DNA of 64,000 nt from Salibacter sp031581065 (GTDB taxonomy: Bacteria > Bacteroidota > Bacteroidia > Flavobacteriales_G > Salibacteraceae): positions 1 through 64,000 of the forward strand of contig NZ_JAVLBN010000002.1 of NCBI RefSeq assembly GCF_031581065.1. The letters run 5' to 3'. The notes beneath the pieces were generated by a model, which saw nothing but the letters and a program-made list of their open reading frames with translations, had not been told where the DNA came from and did not search any database. A program made the position numbers and the translations under genes. Positions 53,799 through 61,819 of this stretch are shown piece by piece. Every line of letters begins with the position of its first letter. The stretch's first letter is position 1.

Positions 53799-54605
53799 AT
53801 GAGGGAAATAATTGAAAAAGCGTGGGAAGATCGTTCCCTGTTAAAAGATAAAGAGACAGTTAAAAACATTGAAAAAGTCATTGAATCGATAGACGCAGGT
53901 GAATTGCGCTGTGCTGAGCCTACAGGTGACGGCTGGAAGGTCAACGAATGGGTTAAAAAAGCTGTTGTTCTTTATTTCCCAACTCGTGAAATGGAAACTA
54001 TAGAAGTTGGTCCGTTCGAGTTTCACGACAAAATGAAACTCAAAAAAGATTACAAGAAAAGAGGTGTTCGCGTAGTTCCACACGCGATTGCACGCTATGG
54101 AGCATATATTTCAGGCAACGTTGTCATGATGCCCAGCTATGTCAACATAGGCGCTTATGTCGATAGCGGCTCAATGGTCGATACCTGGGCTACAGTTGGC
54201 AGTTGTGCTCAAATTGGTAAGAATGTACACTTATCGGGCGGAGTTGGAATTGGTGGTGTTTTGGAGCCTCTTCAGGCAAGTCCGGTGATTATTGAAGACA
54301 ACGCTTTCATAGGATCACGAAGCATTGTGGTTGAAGGGGTTAGAGTTGAAAAAGAAGCTGTTTTGGGTGCAAATGTGGTTCTGACCAAAAGTACACGCAT
54401 CATTGATGTTTCAGGAGATGAGCCAGTTGAATACAAAGGATATGTTCCCGCTCGTTCAGTTGTAATCCCTGGTAGCGTGACCAAAAAATTCCCGGCCGGA
54501 GAGTACAATGTACCTGTGGCTCTCATCATTGGAACAAGAAAAGAAAGCACAGATAAGAAAACCTCATTGAACAATGCACTCCGCGACTACGATGTAGCGG
54601 TTTAA
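53799..54605 (+). CDS. dapD: Tetrahydrodipicolinate N-succinyltransferase DapD
   Basis: The start MREIIEKAWEDRS matches the family N-terminus. The 268-residue enzyme succinylates tetrahydrodipicolinate in lysine and diaminopimelate synthesis. The centre is a left-handed beta-helix of hexapeptide repeats, and FPTREMETIEVGPFEFHDKM, VVPHAIARYGAYIS and VMMPSYVNIGAYVDSGSM are DapD signatures. The marC gene follows at 12 bases. Confidence 0.95.
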   Translation: MREIIEKAWEDRSLLKDKETVKNIEKVIESIDAGELRCAEPTGDGWKVNEWVKKAVVLYFPTREMETIEVGPFEFHDKMKLKKDYKKRGVRVVPHAIARYGAYISGNVVMMPSYVNIGAYVDSGSMVDTWATVGSCAQIGKNVHLSGGVGIGGVLEPLQASPVIIEDNAFIGSRSIVVEGVRVEKEAVLGANVVLTKSTRIIDVSGDEPVEYKGYVPARSVVIPGSVTKKFPAGEYNVPVALIIGTRKESTDKKTSLNNALRDYDVAV

Positions 54606-54617
54606 ACCTTGCGCAGC

Positions 54618-55256
54618 ATGAATGAAACCCTATCATTTGGATTGATGGCTTTTACATCATTTTTCACTCTCCTCAATCCGTTAGGGACAATGCCTGTTTT
54701 CCTCACAATGACAGCGAATCTCAGTCCTGAGGAAAGAACCAAAACAGCTCGTAAAGCAATCTTCACTGCAATTATCACTTTAATTGCTTTTTCATTTAGT
54801 GGTAAGGTCTTATTCGAGTTCTTTGGAATTTCTATACACGCTTTTCGTGTAGTGGGCGGAATCATCTTCTTTTTGATGGGCCAGGATATGCTCCAGGCGA
54901 GGCTTGCATCAACCAAAATTAACGAAGAGGATATCAAGTCTTACGTCAATGATATTTCCATAACGCCACTCGCAATCCCAATGATAGCAGGTCCTGGATC
55001 CATTACAAATGGAATCATCTTAATGCAGGATGCTAACACCGTAACACTTAAAATTACACTTGTACTTGTAATAATTTCAGTACTTTTACTGACATTTGTA
55101 ATCCTGTGGTCTTCAACAAAACTAGTTAAGTTTTTAGGTGAAACCGGAAATCTTGTTCTCATGAGACTGATGGGGCTCATAGTTATGGTAATTGCAGTAG
55201 AATTCCTTTTTTCTGGTCTCTCACCAATGATTAGAGAGATGCTCGATCTCCAATGA
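54618..55256 (+). CDS. MarC-family membrane protein
   Basis: I start at the ATG at 54618 (MNETLSFGLM), not the TTG three codons earlier. The 212-residue protein has six membrane helices and the MarC features FTLLNPLGTMPVFLTMT and ITPLAIPMIAGPGSITNGI. The family was once thought to confer multiple antibiotic resistance, but that was not upheld; its transport role is unclear. The next gene overlaps its last four bases. Confidence 0.9.
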   Translation: MNETLSFGLMAFTSFFTLLNPLGTMPVFLTMTANLSPEERTKTARKAIFTAIITLIAFSFSGKVLFEFFGISIHAFRVVGGIIFFLMGQDMLQARLASTKINEEDIKSYVNDISITPLAIPMIAGPGSITNGIILMQDANTVTLKITLVLVIISVLLLTFVILWSSTKLVKFLGETGNLVLMRLMGLIVMVIAVEFLFSGLSPMIREMLDLQ

Positions 55257-56254
55257 AAACCGATTCCAAAATATTAGTCATTCAAACTGCTTTCATTGGC
55301 GATGCAATCCTGGCAAGCTCAATATTAGAAACCATTCGCAAATGTCTGCCAAAAGCTCAAATTCACTTACTGGTAAGAAAAGGAAATCATTCACTTTACA
55401 GCGATCATCCATTTTTAGCAAAACTTCACGTTTGGGATAAAGAAAATGGTAAGTACAAAAATTTGAGGCGTATCTTGTCTTCGGTCAGAGCCGAAAAATA
55501 TGATCTCGTACTCAACCTCCAGCGATTTGGGGCTACCGGCTTGCTGACAGCTCTATCCGGAGCAAAAGAGAAAATTGGTTTTTCAAAGAATCCGTTCTCG
55601 TTCTTTTTTACGAAAAAGTTTGATCACCAAATTGGTGATGGAACGCACGAAATCGAGCGCAATCATCAATTAGTAAAATCTTTTACCCAGGTAAAACCTG
55701 AAAAACCTAAGCTCTATCCCAGTCAAAATGAACTAAAGAAAGTTGAACAACTTCAGAGAGAAAAGTACATCACATTATCGCCAACATCTGTTTGGTTCAC
55801 AAAACAATGGAGTGAAAATAAATGGAGTTCATTAATCGATGCAATTCCATCGAGTTACAAAGTTTATTTACTGGGATCACCAGCCGATCGCAAAGCATGC
55901 GAAAAGATCATCGAAAACACACTACACCGTAATGTTCAGGTACTGGCCGGAAAGTTGAGTCTGCTCGAATCTGCTGCAATCATGGCAAAAGCAGAAATGA
56001 ACTATTGCAATGATTCCGCCCCAATGCATTTGGCAAGTGCGATGAACGCACCCACAACAGCTATTTTCTGCAGCACTGTTCCTGCTTTTGGTTTTGGTCC
56101 GCTCAGTGACAATTCTTACGTCATTGAAACAGAAGAAGAACTCACTTGTAGGCCCTGCGGACTGCACGGTCACAAGGCCTGTCCTAAAGGACATTTTAAA
56201 TGCTCAATGACAATTTCAATTAGGCAAGCCCTAAAACCAATCGAAAAAGGTTAA
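55253..56254 (+). CDS. Glycosyltransferase family 9 (heptosyltransferase-like)
   Basis: A 333-residue GT-B enzyme. KILVIQTAFIGDAILASSIL at the start, YDLVLNLQRFGATGLLTALSG, ISPTSVWFTKQWSENKW-like LSPTSVWFTKQW and YCNDSAPMHLASAMNAPTTA are family 9 hallmarks, as in WaaF and WaaC, which add heptose to the LPS inner core. The heptose itself is not proven here. The C-terminus is cysteine-rich (CRPCGLHGHKACPKGHFKC), matching the ADP-heptose LPS transferase ending. It overlaps marC by four bases. Confidence 0.9.
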   Translation: MKTDSKILVIQTAFIGDAILASSILETIRKCLPKAQIHLLVRKGNHSLYSDHPFLAKLHVWDKENGKYKNLRRILSSVRAEKYDLVLNLQRFGATGLLTALSGAKEKIGFSKNPFSFFFTKKFDHQIGDGTHEIERNHQLVKSFTQVKPEKPKLYPSQNELKKVEQLQREKYITLSPTSVWFTKQWSENKWSSLIDAIPSSYKVYLLGSPADRKACEKIIENTLHRNVQVLAGKLSLLESAAIMAKAEMNYCNDSAPMHLASAMNAPTTAIFCSTVPAFGFGPLSDNSYVIETEEELTCRPCGLHGHKACPKGHFKCSMTISIRQALKPIEKG

Positions 56255-56369
56255 CAATTGCACATGGATATTTCTTTGTTCATTCCAATGTTTCCTTCTG
56301 AACTTTGTGTACCTTTCGAACGTAAAGAAATCAAAGAAAATCTAACATAAGAGATTAACACACAACAAA

Positions 56370-57827
56370 ATGAGTGATTTCAGAAAACTCACCATAAGAG
56401 AGAAAGCGCTCAAGATCAATTTGGATCCTGAAATCTACGGTTCTTTCTCTGAAATTGGTGCCGGGCAAGAAGTTGCCGGTACATTTTTTCATGCAGGAGC
56501 TTCTTCAGGAACGATCGCGCTAAGTCAGTCAGCTTATGACATGAAAATAAGCGACTCTATTTATGGTGAAAGTCCGCGTTACGTAAGTGCGCAACGACTA
56601 AAAGCAATGCTCGTCAAAGATTACGACAATATTTGTTCAAAGCTTGATGAGCGCAAAGACAACTCGAAGTTTTTCGCATTTTCAAACACAATTGAAACGC
56701 TAAACTTCTACAAGACCAATCAGGGACACGGTTGGCTTGGACTCAGGTTTCAATTGAGTCCAGATTCAGAACCGAACACTTGTGTACTTCACTGTCAGCT
56801 CAATGACAATGATACACTACTCCAACAAAAAGCAGTTGGTAGACTGGGTGTCAACCTGGTTTATTCATGTTATTACCATCATGACAATAAAGAAGATTTT
56901 CTCAAATCTTTAATGGACAGTATTGCTACCGGTCGTGTTGAAATTGACATGTTTAACATGGAAGGCCCAGATTTTAAGGATTGGGACAATCGTCTTATTT
57001 CTTTGAAACTTGTAAAAATGGGACTTACACCAGCTGCAATGTTTGGTCCTGATGGAAATAACTTACAAGCATCAGAAGTTTTATACAAAAAGAATATTCT
57101 CGTGTTGAGAGGTCGCTTTCGCCCTCCTACACTCGTCAATGTCGATATGTTCATGAGCGCCTATCGACAATTCAAAAAGGAAAAAGATGTAGATAAAGAA
57201 AACCTCACGGTTTTGAGCGAATTAACACTCAACAACCTCATCAATAAAGGTGAAAAAATCGATGAAAAAGATTTCCTCGATCGGGTTGATATATTGTGTT
57301 CCCTCGGTCAAACTGTGATCATCACCAATTTCCAACGCTATTACAAACTGGTTACGTATCTCTCAAATATCAACAGGGAACGTAAAATTGGTGTGATATT
57401 GGGAATCAATAATCTAAAAGCAATTTTTGATCGTAAATTCTACACTCATTTAAAAGGTGGAATTTTAGAGGCTTTCGGGATGTTATTTGGCAGAAACGTA
57501 AAACTCTACGTTTACCCCGCAACAAATAGCGAACACGATGGTCTCCACAATTGTGAAAACTTTGAACTGCCCGATAAGCTCAAGGGTTTATTTCAGTATC
57601 TTACTGATAACAAACAACTTGAAGATATCACTACAGCTAATAAAAGACTTCTCACCATTTACAGTGATGATGTATTGGATATGATTAAAAATGGCCAGGA
57701 TGGATGGGAAGAAAAGGTTCCGACCAGAGTGGCTCATTTCATAAAAGAACATTGTCTTTTTGATTACCCTTGTTCAGTTGAGGAGAAAAGAGAGGCTAAA
57801 AAGAAAGAAAAAGAGCAGTACGCCTAA
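56370..57827 (+). CDS. Conserved protein of unknown function (485 residues)
   Basis: A soluble protein without signal peptide. FSEIGAGQEVAGTFFHAG, ISDSIYGESPRYVSAQRL and FFAFSNTIETLNF with GHGWLGLRFQLSP are strongly patterned, and I recall relatives in several phyla under inconsistent names (for example nicotinate-nucleotide adenylyltransferase or TonB receptor), none of which the sequence supports. No nucleotide-binding HxGH motif is present. The C-terminus is lysine/glutamate-rich. A TACCTTTC -7-like box is at 56310-56317. It ends inside a hairpin that overlaps the convergent gene. Confidence 0.75.
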   Translation: MSDFRKLTIREKALKINLDPEIYGSFSEIGAGQEVAGTFFHAGASSGTIALSQSAYDMKISDSIYGESPRYVSAQRLKAMLVKDYDNICSKLDERKDNSKFFAFSNTIETLNFYKTNQGHGWLGLRFQLSPDSEPNTCVLHCQLNDNDTLLQQKAVGRLGVNLVYSCYYHHDNKEDFLKSLMDSIATGRVEIDMFNMEGPDFKDWDNRLISLKLVKMGLTPAAMFGPDGNNLQASEVLYKKNILVLRGRFRPPTLVNVDMFMSAYRQFKKEKDVDKENLTVLSELTLNNLINKGEKIDEKDFLDRVDILCSLGQTVIITNFQRYYKLVTYLSNINRERKIGVILGINNLKAIFDRKFYTHLKGGILEAFGMLFGRNVKLYVYPATNSEHDGLHNCENFELPDKLKGLFQYLTDNKQLEDITTANKRLLTIYSDDVLDMIKNGQDGWEEKVPTRVAHFIKEHCLFDYPCSVEEKREAKKKEKEQYA

Positions 57828-57845
57828 GTGCTGCTCTTCTTTTTT
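57811..57845. terminator. Terminator embedded in overlapping convergent gene ends
   Basis: AAGAGCAG (57811-57818) pairs with CTGCTCTT (57831-57838) across a 12-base loop that contains both stop codons (the rightward gene ends at 57827, the leftward at 57824). A CTTTTTT run follows to the right and a T-rich run to the left on the other strand, so both transcripts can end here. Confidence 0.75.
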
Positions 57846-58081
57846 AACCTTTTGTATGATTTCTTTAGATTATCGTGCAACTCAATGTGTTGCTTTATTG
57901 CCTGATCATAAAATTCATCATCGAGCATTTCTTCGAGTTCTTCTACTCCGGTAAAGCCATCCTTGTTAATCTTGTATGACTGCTCAATCGAGCCACCTTC
58001 CAGTTTCACCACATACTTTTCATTCATGTCAAAGATGGAAACTGTGAAGTTCTCGTTTGGTATAGTTTTGATAATTCTCAT
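57824..58081 (-). CDS. Small uncharacterised protein (85 residues)
   Basis: A charged cytoplasmic protein with a beta start (IIKTIPNENFTVSIFDMNEKYVVKL, given only as a description: three predicted strands) and a helical, lysine-rich end (HIELHDNLKKSYKRLKKK). No domain recognised. It overlaps yaaA by four bases and so is probably translated with it. It overlaps the convergent gene's stop by four bases at its own end. Confidence 0.7.
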   Translation of the reverse strand: MRIIKTIPNENFTVSIFDMNEKYVVKLEGGSIEQSYKINKDGFTGVEELEEMLDDEFYDQAIKQHIELHDNLKKSYKRLKKKSST

Positions 58082-58842
58082 AATTGTTCTCCTCTTGAAA
58101 AAATAAGGTTATTGTCTTTTGTCAAATGATGATTGAGCGAATATCCCTCCCACTCAAATGTTTTTAAATACTCGGGATTATCGATCCTGTTTCTTGCGAT
58201 AAATGCCGCCATTGCGCCTCTGGCCTTTTTAGCGTAAAAGGCAATTACCTTGAACTTTCCATTCTTAAAATCTTTGAATTCTGGAGTAATAATTTCGGCA
58301 TTTAGTTTTTTGGAATCAATCACTTTAGAATATTCTTTACTGGCAAGGTTAACCAGGACTTTATGGTCAGATCCATTGAAATCTTCATTCAGCAATACTG
58401 TTGGCTGATCACTCCAATACTCGTAAAGGTTTTTTGATTTGTTCACCTTGAGTTTAGTCCCCATTTCCAATCTGTAAGGTTGAATACGATCGAGTGGCCT
58501 CAATACTCCGTAGAGCCCGCTCAAAATACGAAGGTGTTCCTGAGCAAACTCCATTTCGCTTTTATCGAGCTTTTCAGGTTCCATACCCTGAAAAACGTCT
58601 CCTTTAAAAGCATAAACAGCCTGCTTACAAGGATTGCTATCCCACTGCTGAAAACGCTGGTAGTTGAGATCAGCGAGCTGACTACTGAGATTCATCAATT
58701 CACCAATTTGCTTTCTGCTCTTTTTTTGCAATTGAGATATCAACTTTTTCGTTGATTCAGCCAGTCTCGGTTCTGTCCATTGATCAACAGGTGATTCATT
58801 CTCAAAATCAAGTGTCTTAGAAGGTGAAAGTATTGTAATCAT
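58078..58842 (-). CDS. yaaA: Peroxide stress protein YaaA
   Basis: I start at the ATG at 58842 (MITILSPSKTLDF), the conserved family beginning. The 254-residue DUF328 protein has AVYAFKGDVFQGM, ILSGLYGVLRPLDRIQPYRLEMG (in two pieces LSGLYGVLRPLD and QPYRLEMGTKL), VNLASKEYSKV and FYAKKARGAMAAFI. In E. coli YaaA limits free iron and DNA damage during peroxide stress. It pairs with a small downstream unknown. Confidence 0.95.
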   Translation of the reverse strand: MITILSPSKTLDFENESPVDQWTEPRLAESTKKLISQLQKKSRKQIGELMNLSSQLADLNYQRFQQWDSNPCKQAVYAFKGDVFQGMEPEKLDKSEMEFAQEHLRILSGLYGVLRPLDRIQPYRLEMGTKLKVNKSKNLYEYWSDQPTVLLNEDFNGSDHKVLVNLASKEYSKVIDSKKLNAEIITPEFKDFKNGKFKVIAFYAKKARGAMAAFIARNRIDNPEYLKTFEWEGYSLNHHLTKDNNLIFSRGEQL

Positions 58843-58903
58843 GATAATTTTATTATGCAACTAAAAACGTTTTCTTTGTAACTATTAATCAAACCACAGT
58901 AAT

Positions 58904-59545
58904 ATGAAAAAGTTGCTTTTTTTAGTTCTTCTTTGCTTATACGGGTCTATTACAATTGCTCAAAATTACTACGATTCTAATAAAAAGAAGAAAAACGTAA
59001 ACATGAACAAAGAGCAAAATGTGTATCCTAAGGAAAATATACTGAGTATAGAACCAATCTCTTTTTTTATAGGTGGTTTTGTAATGGGTTACGAGCGGTT
59101 CATGAGTTCCACAACTTCCCTTAAAATAAAATCAGGGTATTTTTATCGTGAAGATCCTGCTGCATACAGTGGTGACTTTAATCATTTTGAAGGTTTTAAT
59201 TTCAAGATGAGTTACAAAAAATATATAAATGATGTTCATGAAAATGAAGGGAACCTATACATTTCTCCATTCGCATTATACAAACAAATTGAGTTAGAAG
59301 AAAACAATCAGGGACTCACGCCAGTTCCTGTCACCAAAGAAGCCAGAACTGTTGGAATTGGTGTCATGATAGGAACAACAATGGTTTTAGATGATACTCC
59401 ATTCTTTATAGATCTTGCAATTGGCGGAGGAATGTACTTTCCTACAGGTAATGGCAGTCACGATATTGCACATATTCCAATTGTCAATCATTACAAAAAA
59501 GGTGTAGGTCCACAGCTTGATTTTTCTTTTGGTTACTCTTTTTAG
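58904..59545 (+). CDS. Secreted outer-membrane beta-barrel-like protein
   Basis: A 213-residue protein with a signal peptide (first 19 residues, ending TIAQ), then alternating hydrophobic strands: FIGGFVMGYERFMSSTTSL, FNFKMSYKKYIND, YISPFALYKQI, VGIGVMIGTTMVLDD and a closing LDFSFGYSF with a terminal aromatic, the usual barrel ending. It resembles DUF3575-type porin-like proteins. Function unknown. It is divergent from yaaA and upstream of the NRAMP-type gene. Confidence 0.7.
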   Translation: MKKLLFLVLLCLYGSITIAQNYYDSNKKKKNVNMNKEQNVYPKENILSIEPISFFIGGFVMGYERFMSSTTSLKIKSGYFYREDPAAYSGDFNHFEGFNFKMSYKKYINDVHENEGNLYISPFALYKQIELEENNQGLTPVPVTKEARTVGIGVMIGTTMVLDDTPFFIDLAIGGGMYFPTGNGSHDIAHIPIVNHYKKGVGPQLDFSFGYSF

Positions 59546-59564
59546 AAATCCCTAATTTCACCGC

Positions 59565-60812
59565 GTGATTAAAAGAGGTGAAATTTTTAAAACAATTGGT
59601 CCGGGATTACTTTATGCCGGTGCTGCAATTGGTGTCTCCCACCTTGTACAATCTACCCGTGCCGGAGCCTCTTACGGAATTGCGCTCCTGGGAATTGTGA
59701 TTATTACCAACATCATCAAGTATCCATTTTTCGAATACGGGCCTCGTTACGCAGCAGCAACAGGAAATAACTTACTAGATGGGTACGAAAAACTGGGAAA
59801 ATGGACTCTTGTATTATTTGCCATTATCACGGTAGGAACCATGTTTACGGTGCAGGCAGCTATTACGGTTGTTACAGCCGGATTAGCTCAGGAAATCATT
59901 GGAATTGACTTACCTGCATGGCAATGGAGTGTTTTGGTCCTTATTCTTTGTGCTCTCATTCTGTTTCGTGATTCGTACAAGCTTCTTGACAAGGTAATGC
60001 GCTACATCATTATTCTATTGACTATCGCAACGGTTACAGCCTTAGTTGGAGCATTTGTAAGTCCGCAGGGTGAAAGCTCAATCACAAAGCCAGCCTTTGA
60101 CTGGCAAAATCATACAGACTTATTCTTTCTCATTGCCCTTATCGGTTGGATGCCAGCTCCTTTTGACATTAGTGTATGGCATTCTATTTGGTCAATTGAG
60201 AAGAATAAAAAAATGAGCAAGACAAAACGCGTAAAAGCTGCACGAACCGATTTTCATGTAGGCTATTGGGGAACAACTTTTCTGGCAATATGCTTCATGT
60301 TGTTGGGTGCTAAAGTCCTCTACACTTCTGATGTCACGCTATCCTCATCCGGATCTGAATTTGCCGCTCAACTGATTTCTATTTATACTGAAACACTCGG
60401 TGACTGGAGCTACCCGATTATTGGAACTGCGGCTCTGACCACTATGTTTAGCACCTCATTAACGGTGATGGACGGATTTACGCGCGTTATGGTTCCTCTC
60501 TCAAATAAACTAGTCAATCAAAAACAATTGGAACACAAAGCCCACTACAGGTTTTGGCTAATTGTTCTCGTGTTGGGAGCTGCACAAATTATAATCTTCT
60601 TTGTAACAAACATGCATTCACTTGTCGATTTGGCAACTACCATCTCCTTTGTCACAGCACCTATTATCGCTATTTTGAACTACAGTGTTATCAACTCAAG
60701 TGATGTGAGTAAGCACCTGAGGCCAAAACCAATAACTCGAATAATCAGTATTGTAGGAATAATATTGCTCTCAGGTTTTGCTATTTACTTCTTATTTCTC
60801 AAATTTAGCTGA
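59565..60812 (+). CDS. NRAMP-family transporter, non-canonical metal site
   Basis: A 415-residue protein with eleven predicted helices, started by GTG (no better ATG is near). GPGLLYAGAAIGVSHLVQS occupies the TM1 site and IGWMPAPFDISVWHS the TM6 site. Canonical NRAMP metal transporters have D-P-G-N in TM1 and M-P-H in TM6; here TM1 reads A-A-I-G and TM6 M-P-A, so the normal manganese/iron ligands are missing. FFEYGPRYAAATGNNLLDGYE is shared by a Bacteroidetes subgroup. The substrate is unclear. The PCD gene follows at two bases. Confidence 0.85.
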   Translation: MIKRGEIFKTIGPGLLYAGAAIGVSHLVQSTRAGASYGIALLGIVIITNIIKYPFFEYGPRYAAATGNNLLDGYEKLGKWTLVLFAIITVGTMFTVQAAITVVTAGLAQEIIGIDLPAWQWSVLVLILCALILFRDSYKLLDKVMRYIIILLTIATVTALVGAFVSPQGESSITKPAFDWQNHTDLFFLIALIGWMPAPFDISVWHSIWSIEKNKKMSKTKRVKAARTDFHVGYWGTTFLAICFMLLGAKVLYTSDVTLSSSGSEFAAQLISIYTETLGDWSYPIIGTAALTTMFSTSLTVMDGFTRVMVPLSNKLVNQKQLEHKAHYRFWLIVLVLGAAQIIIFFVTNMHSLVDLATTISFVTAPIIAILNYSVINSSDVSKHLRPKPITRIISIVGIILLSGFAIYFLFLKFS

Positions 60813-60814
60813 AA

Positions 60815-61054
60815 ATGAAAGTTATGTGGAAAGAAGAAAACAATAAACTGGTACTTGAAAAGCAATTTAAAAACTTCAATGAAGCCTGGAGATTTTTGAA
60901 TGGAGTAGCTCTGTTAGCTGAACAGAATCAACACCATCCTACAATTCAGAATACATTCAATAAAGTAAAGCTGGAGTTAACTACACACGACAGCGGTAAC
61001 ACTATAACGGAAAAAGATCGCGACTTAGCTTCAAAAATTGAAAAGCTGTTTTAA
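60815..61054 (+). CDS. 4a-hydroxytetrahydrobiopterin dehydratase (PCD/DCoH)
   Basis: A 79-residue protein, near the shortest family size. EQNQHHPTIQNTFNKVKLEL and TTHDSGNTITEKDRDLASKI hold the catalytic His-His and Asp of pterin-4a-carbinolamine dehydratase, which regenerates tetrahydrobiopterin after aromatic amino-acid hydroxylation. In bacteria lacking that hydroxylase the protein may act in pterin or molybdopterin metabolism. No phenylalanine hydroxylase is adjacent. It is two bases after the transporter gene. Confidence 0.88.
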   Translation: MKVMWKEENNKLVLEKQFKNFNEAWRFLNGVALLAEQNQHHPTIQNTFNKVKLELTTHDSGNTITEKDRDLASKIEKLF

Positions 61055-61056
61055 TC

Positions 61057-61809
61057 CTAAGTTGTTTCGGCTGATACTCGTATTTCCTCTAACACCTGTT
61101 CATTCATAGGAACAAGACTTCCTTCATGTAATACAGGTATTATATCAGTATTGTCCATTGATAAACAATAACGAATATCTTCCTTGAGGTTGAGTTTTTT
61201 GAGCCTTCTCCTGTGAGACGAATTCATCAAAAACTTGTAAGGATCATCTTTCGCAAGGTTGTAAAGGTACTTAGCTGACAAAGCAGAATCCTCAGTAAGT
61301 GAAACTGTTCCCATCTGTTCTAATCGCTCAGTAAGGGCTCCTGCAAACAAAGTATCTTCAAGATTGTAACGCCCCTTCCAGCCTGAGCAAAGAATTAGAA
61401 TATCGCGTTCTTGCTGCGACAACCACTTTGCCAGTGCCGTGAAGTTTGTAAAGGCACCTACAACAACCTGAAACGAGTTTTTAGCCATGTTAATGGCCTT
61501 TGTTCCGTTGGTTGTGGTCAGAACCACACTTCGCTCTTCCAGTTCGTTCATGTAGCTGTACGGAGAGTTCCCAAAGTCAAATTCCTCTAGCTGCACACCA
61601 TTTCGTTCAGCTCCAACAAGGTAGCCTTTACTTTTATAAAAACGAGCTTCTTCAACAGTTGAAACCGGAATCACTTCCCTGGCTCCGTGATGCAGAGCCG
61701 TACAAATAGCAGAGGTTGCCCTCAAAATATCTGTTACGACTACGATATTGTCTAAATTCTCGTAAACATGATAGTTTTCAGGCGTAAAACTTACTTCAAC
61801 TTTTGACAT
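61057..61809 (-). CDS. comB: 2-phosphosulfolactate phosphatase ComB
   Basis: A 250-residue ComB-fold enzyme. VVTDILRATSAICTALHHGA, VGAERNGVQLEEFDFGNSP, VVLTTTNGTKAI and LCSGWKGRYNLEDTLFAGAL are its signatures, with the Asp, Arg and Glu Mg/phosphate ligands. ComB makes sulfolactate in coenzyme M synthesis in archaea; in Bacteroidetes the same step could feed sulfonated metabolites. No ComA or ComC partner is here. It is 10 bases from the end of gcvT. Confidence 0.9.
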   Translation of the reverse strand: MSKVEVSFTPENYHVYENLDNIVVVTDILRATSAICTALHHGAREVIPVSTVEEARFYKSKGYLVGAERNGVQLEEFDFGNSPYSYMNELEERSVVLTTTNGTKAINMAKNSFQVVVGAFTNFTALAKWLSQQERDILILCSGWKGRYNLEDTLFAGALTERLEQMGTVSLTEDSALSAKYLYNLAKDDPYKFLMNSSHRRRLKKLNLKEDIRYCLSMDNTDIIPVLHEGSLVPMNEQVLEEIRVSAETT

Positions 61810-61819
61810 TACTTCTCCG

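Noticed and set aside
54602..54937. 111-codon leftward open frame opposite marC
   Set aside because: Mirror of a membrane-protein gene; hydrophobic composition comes from the opposite strand, and no promoter is present.
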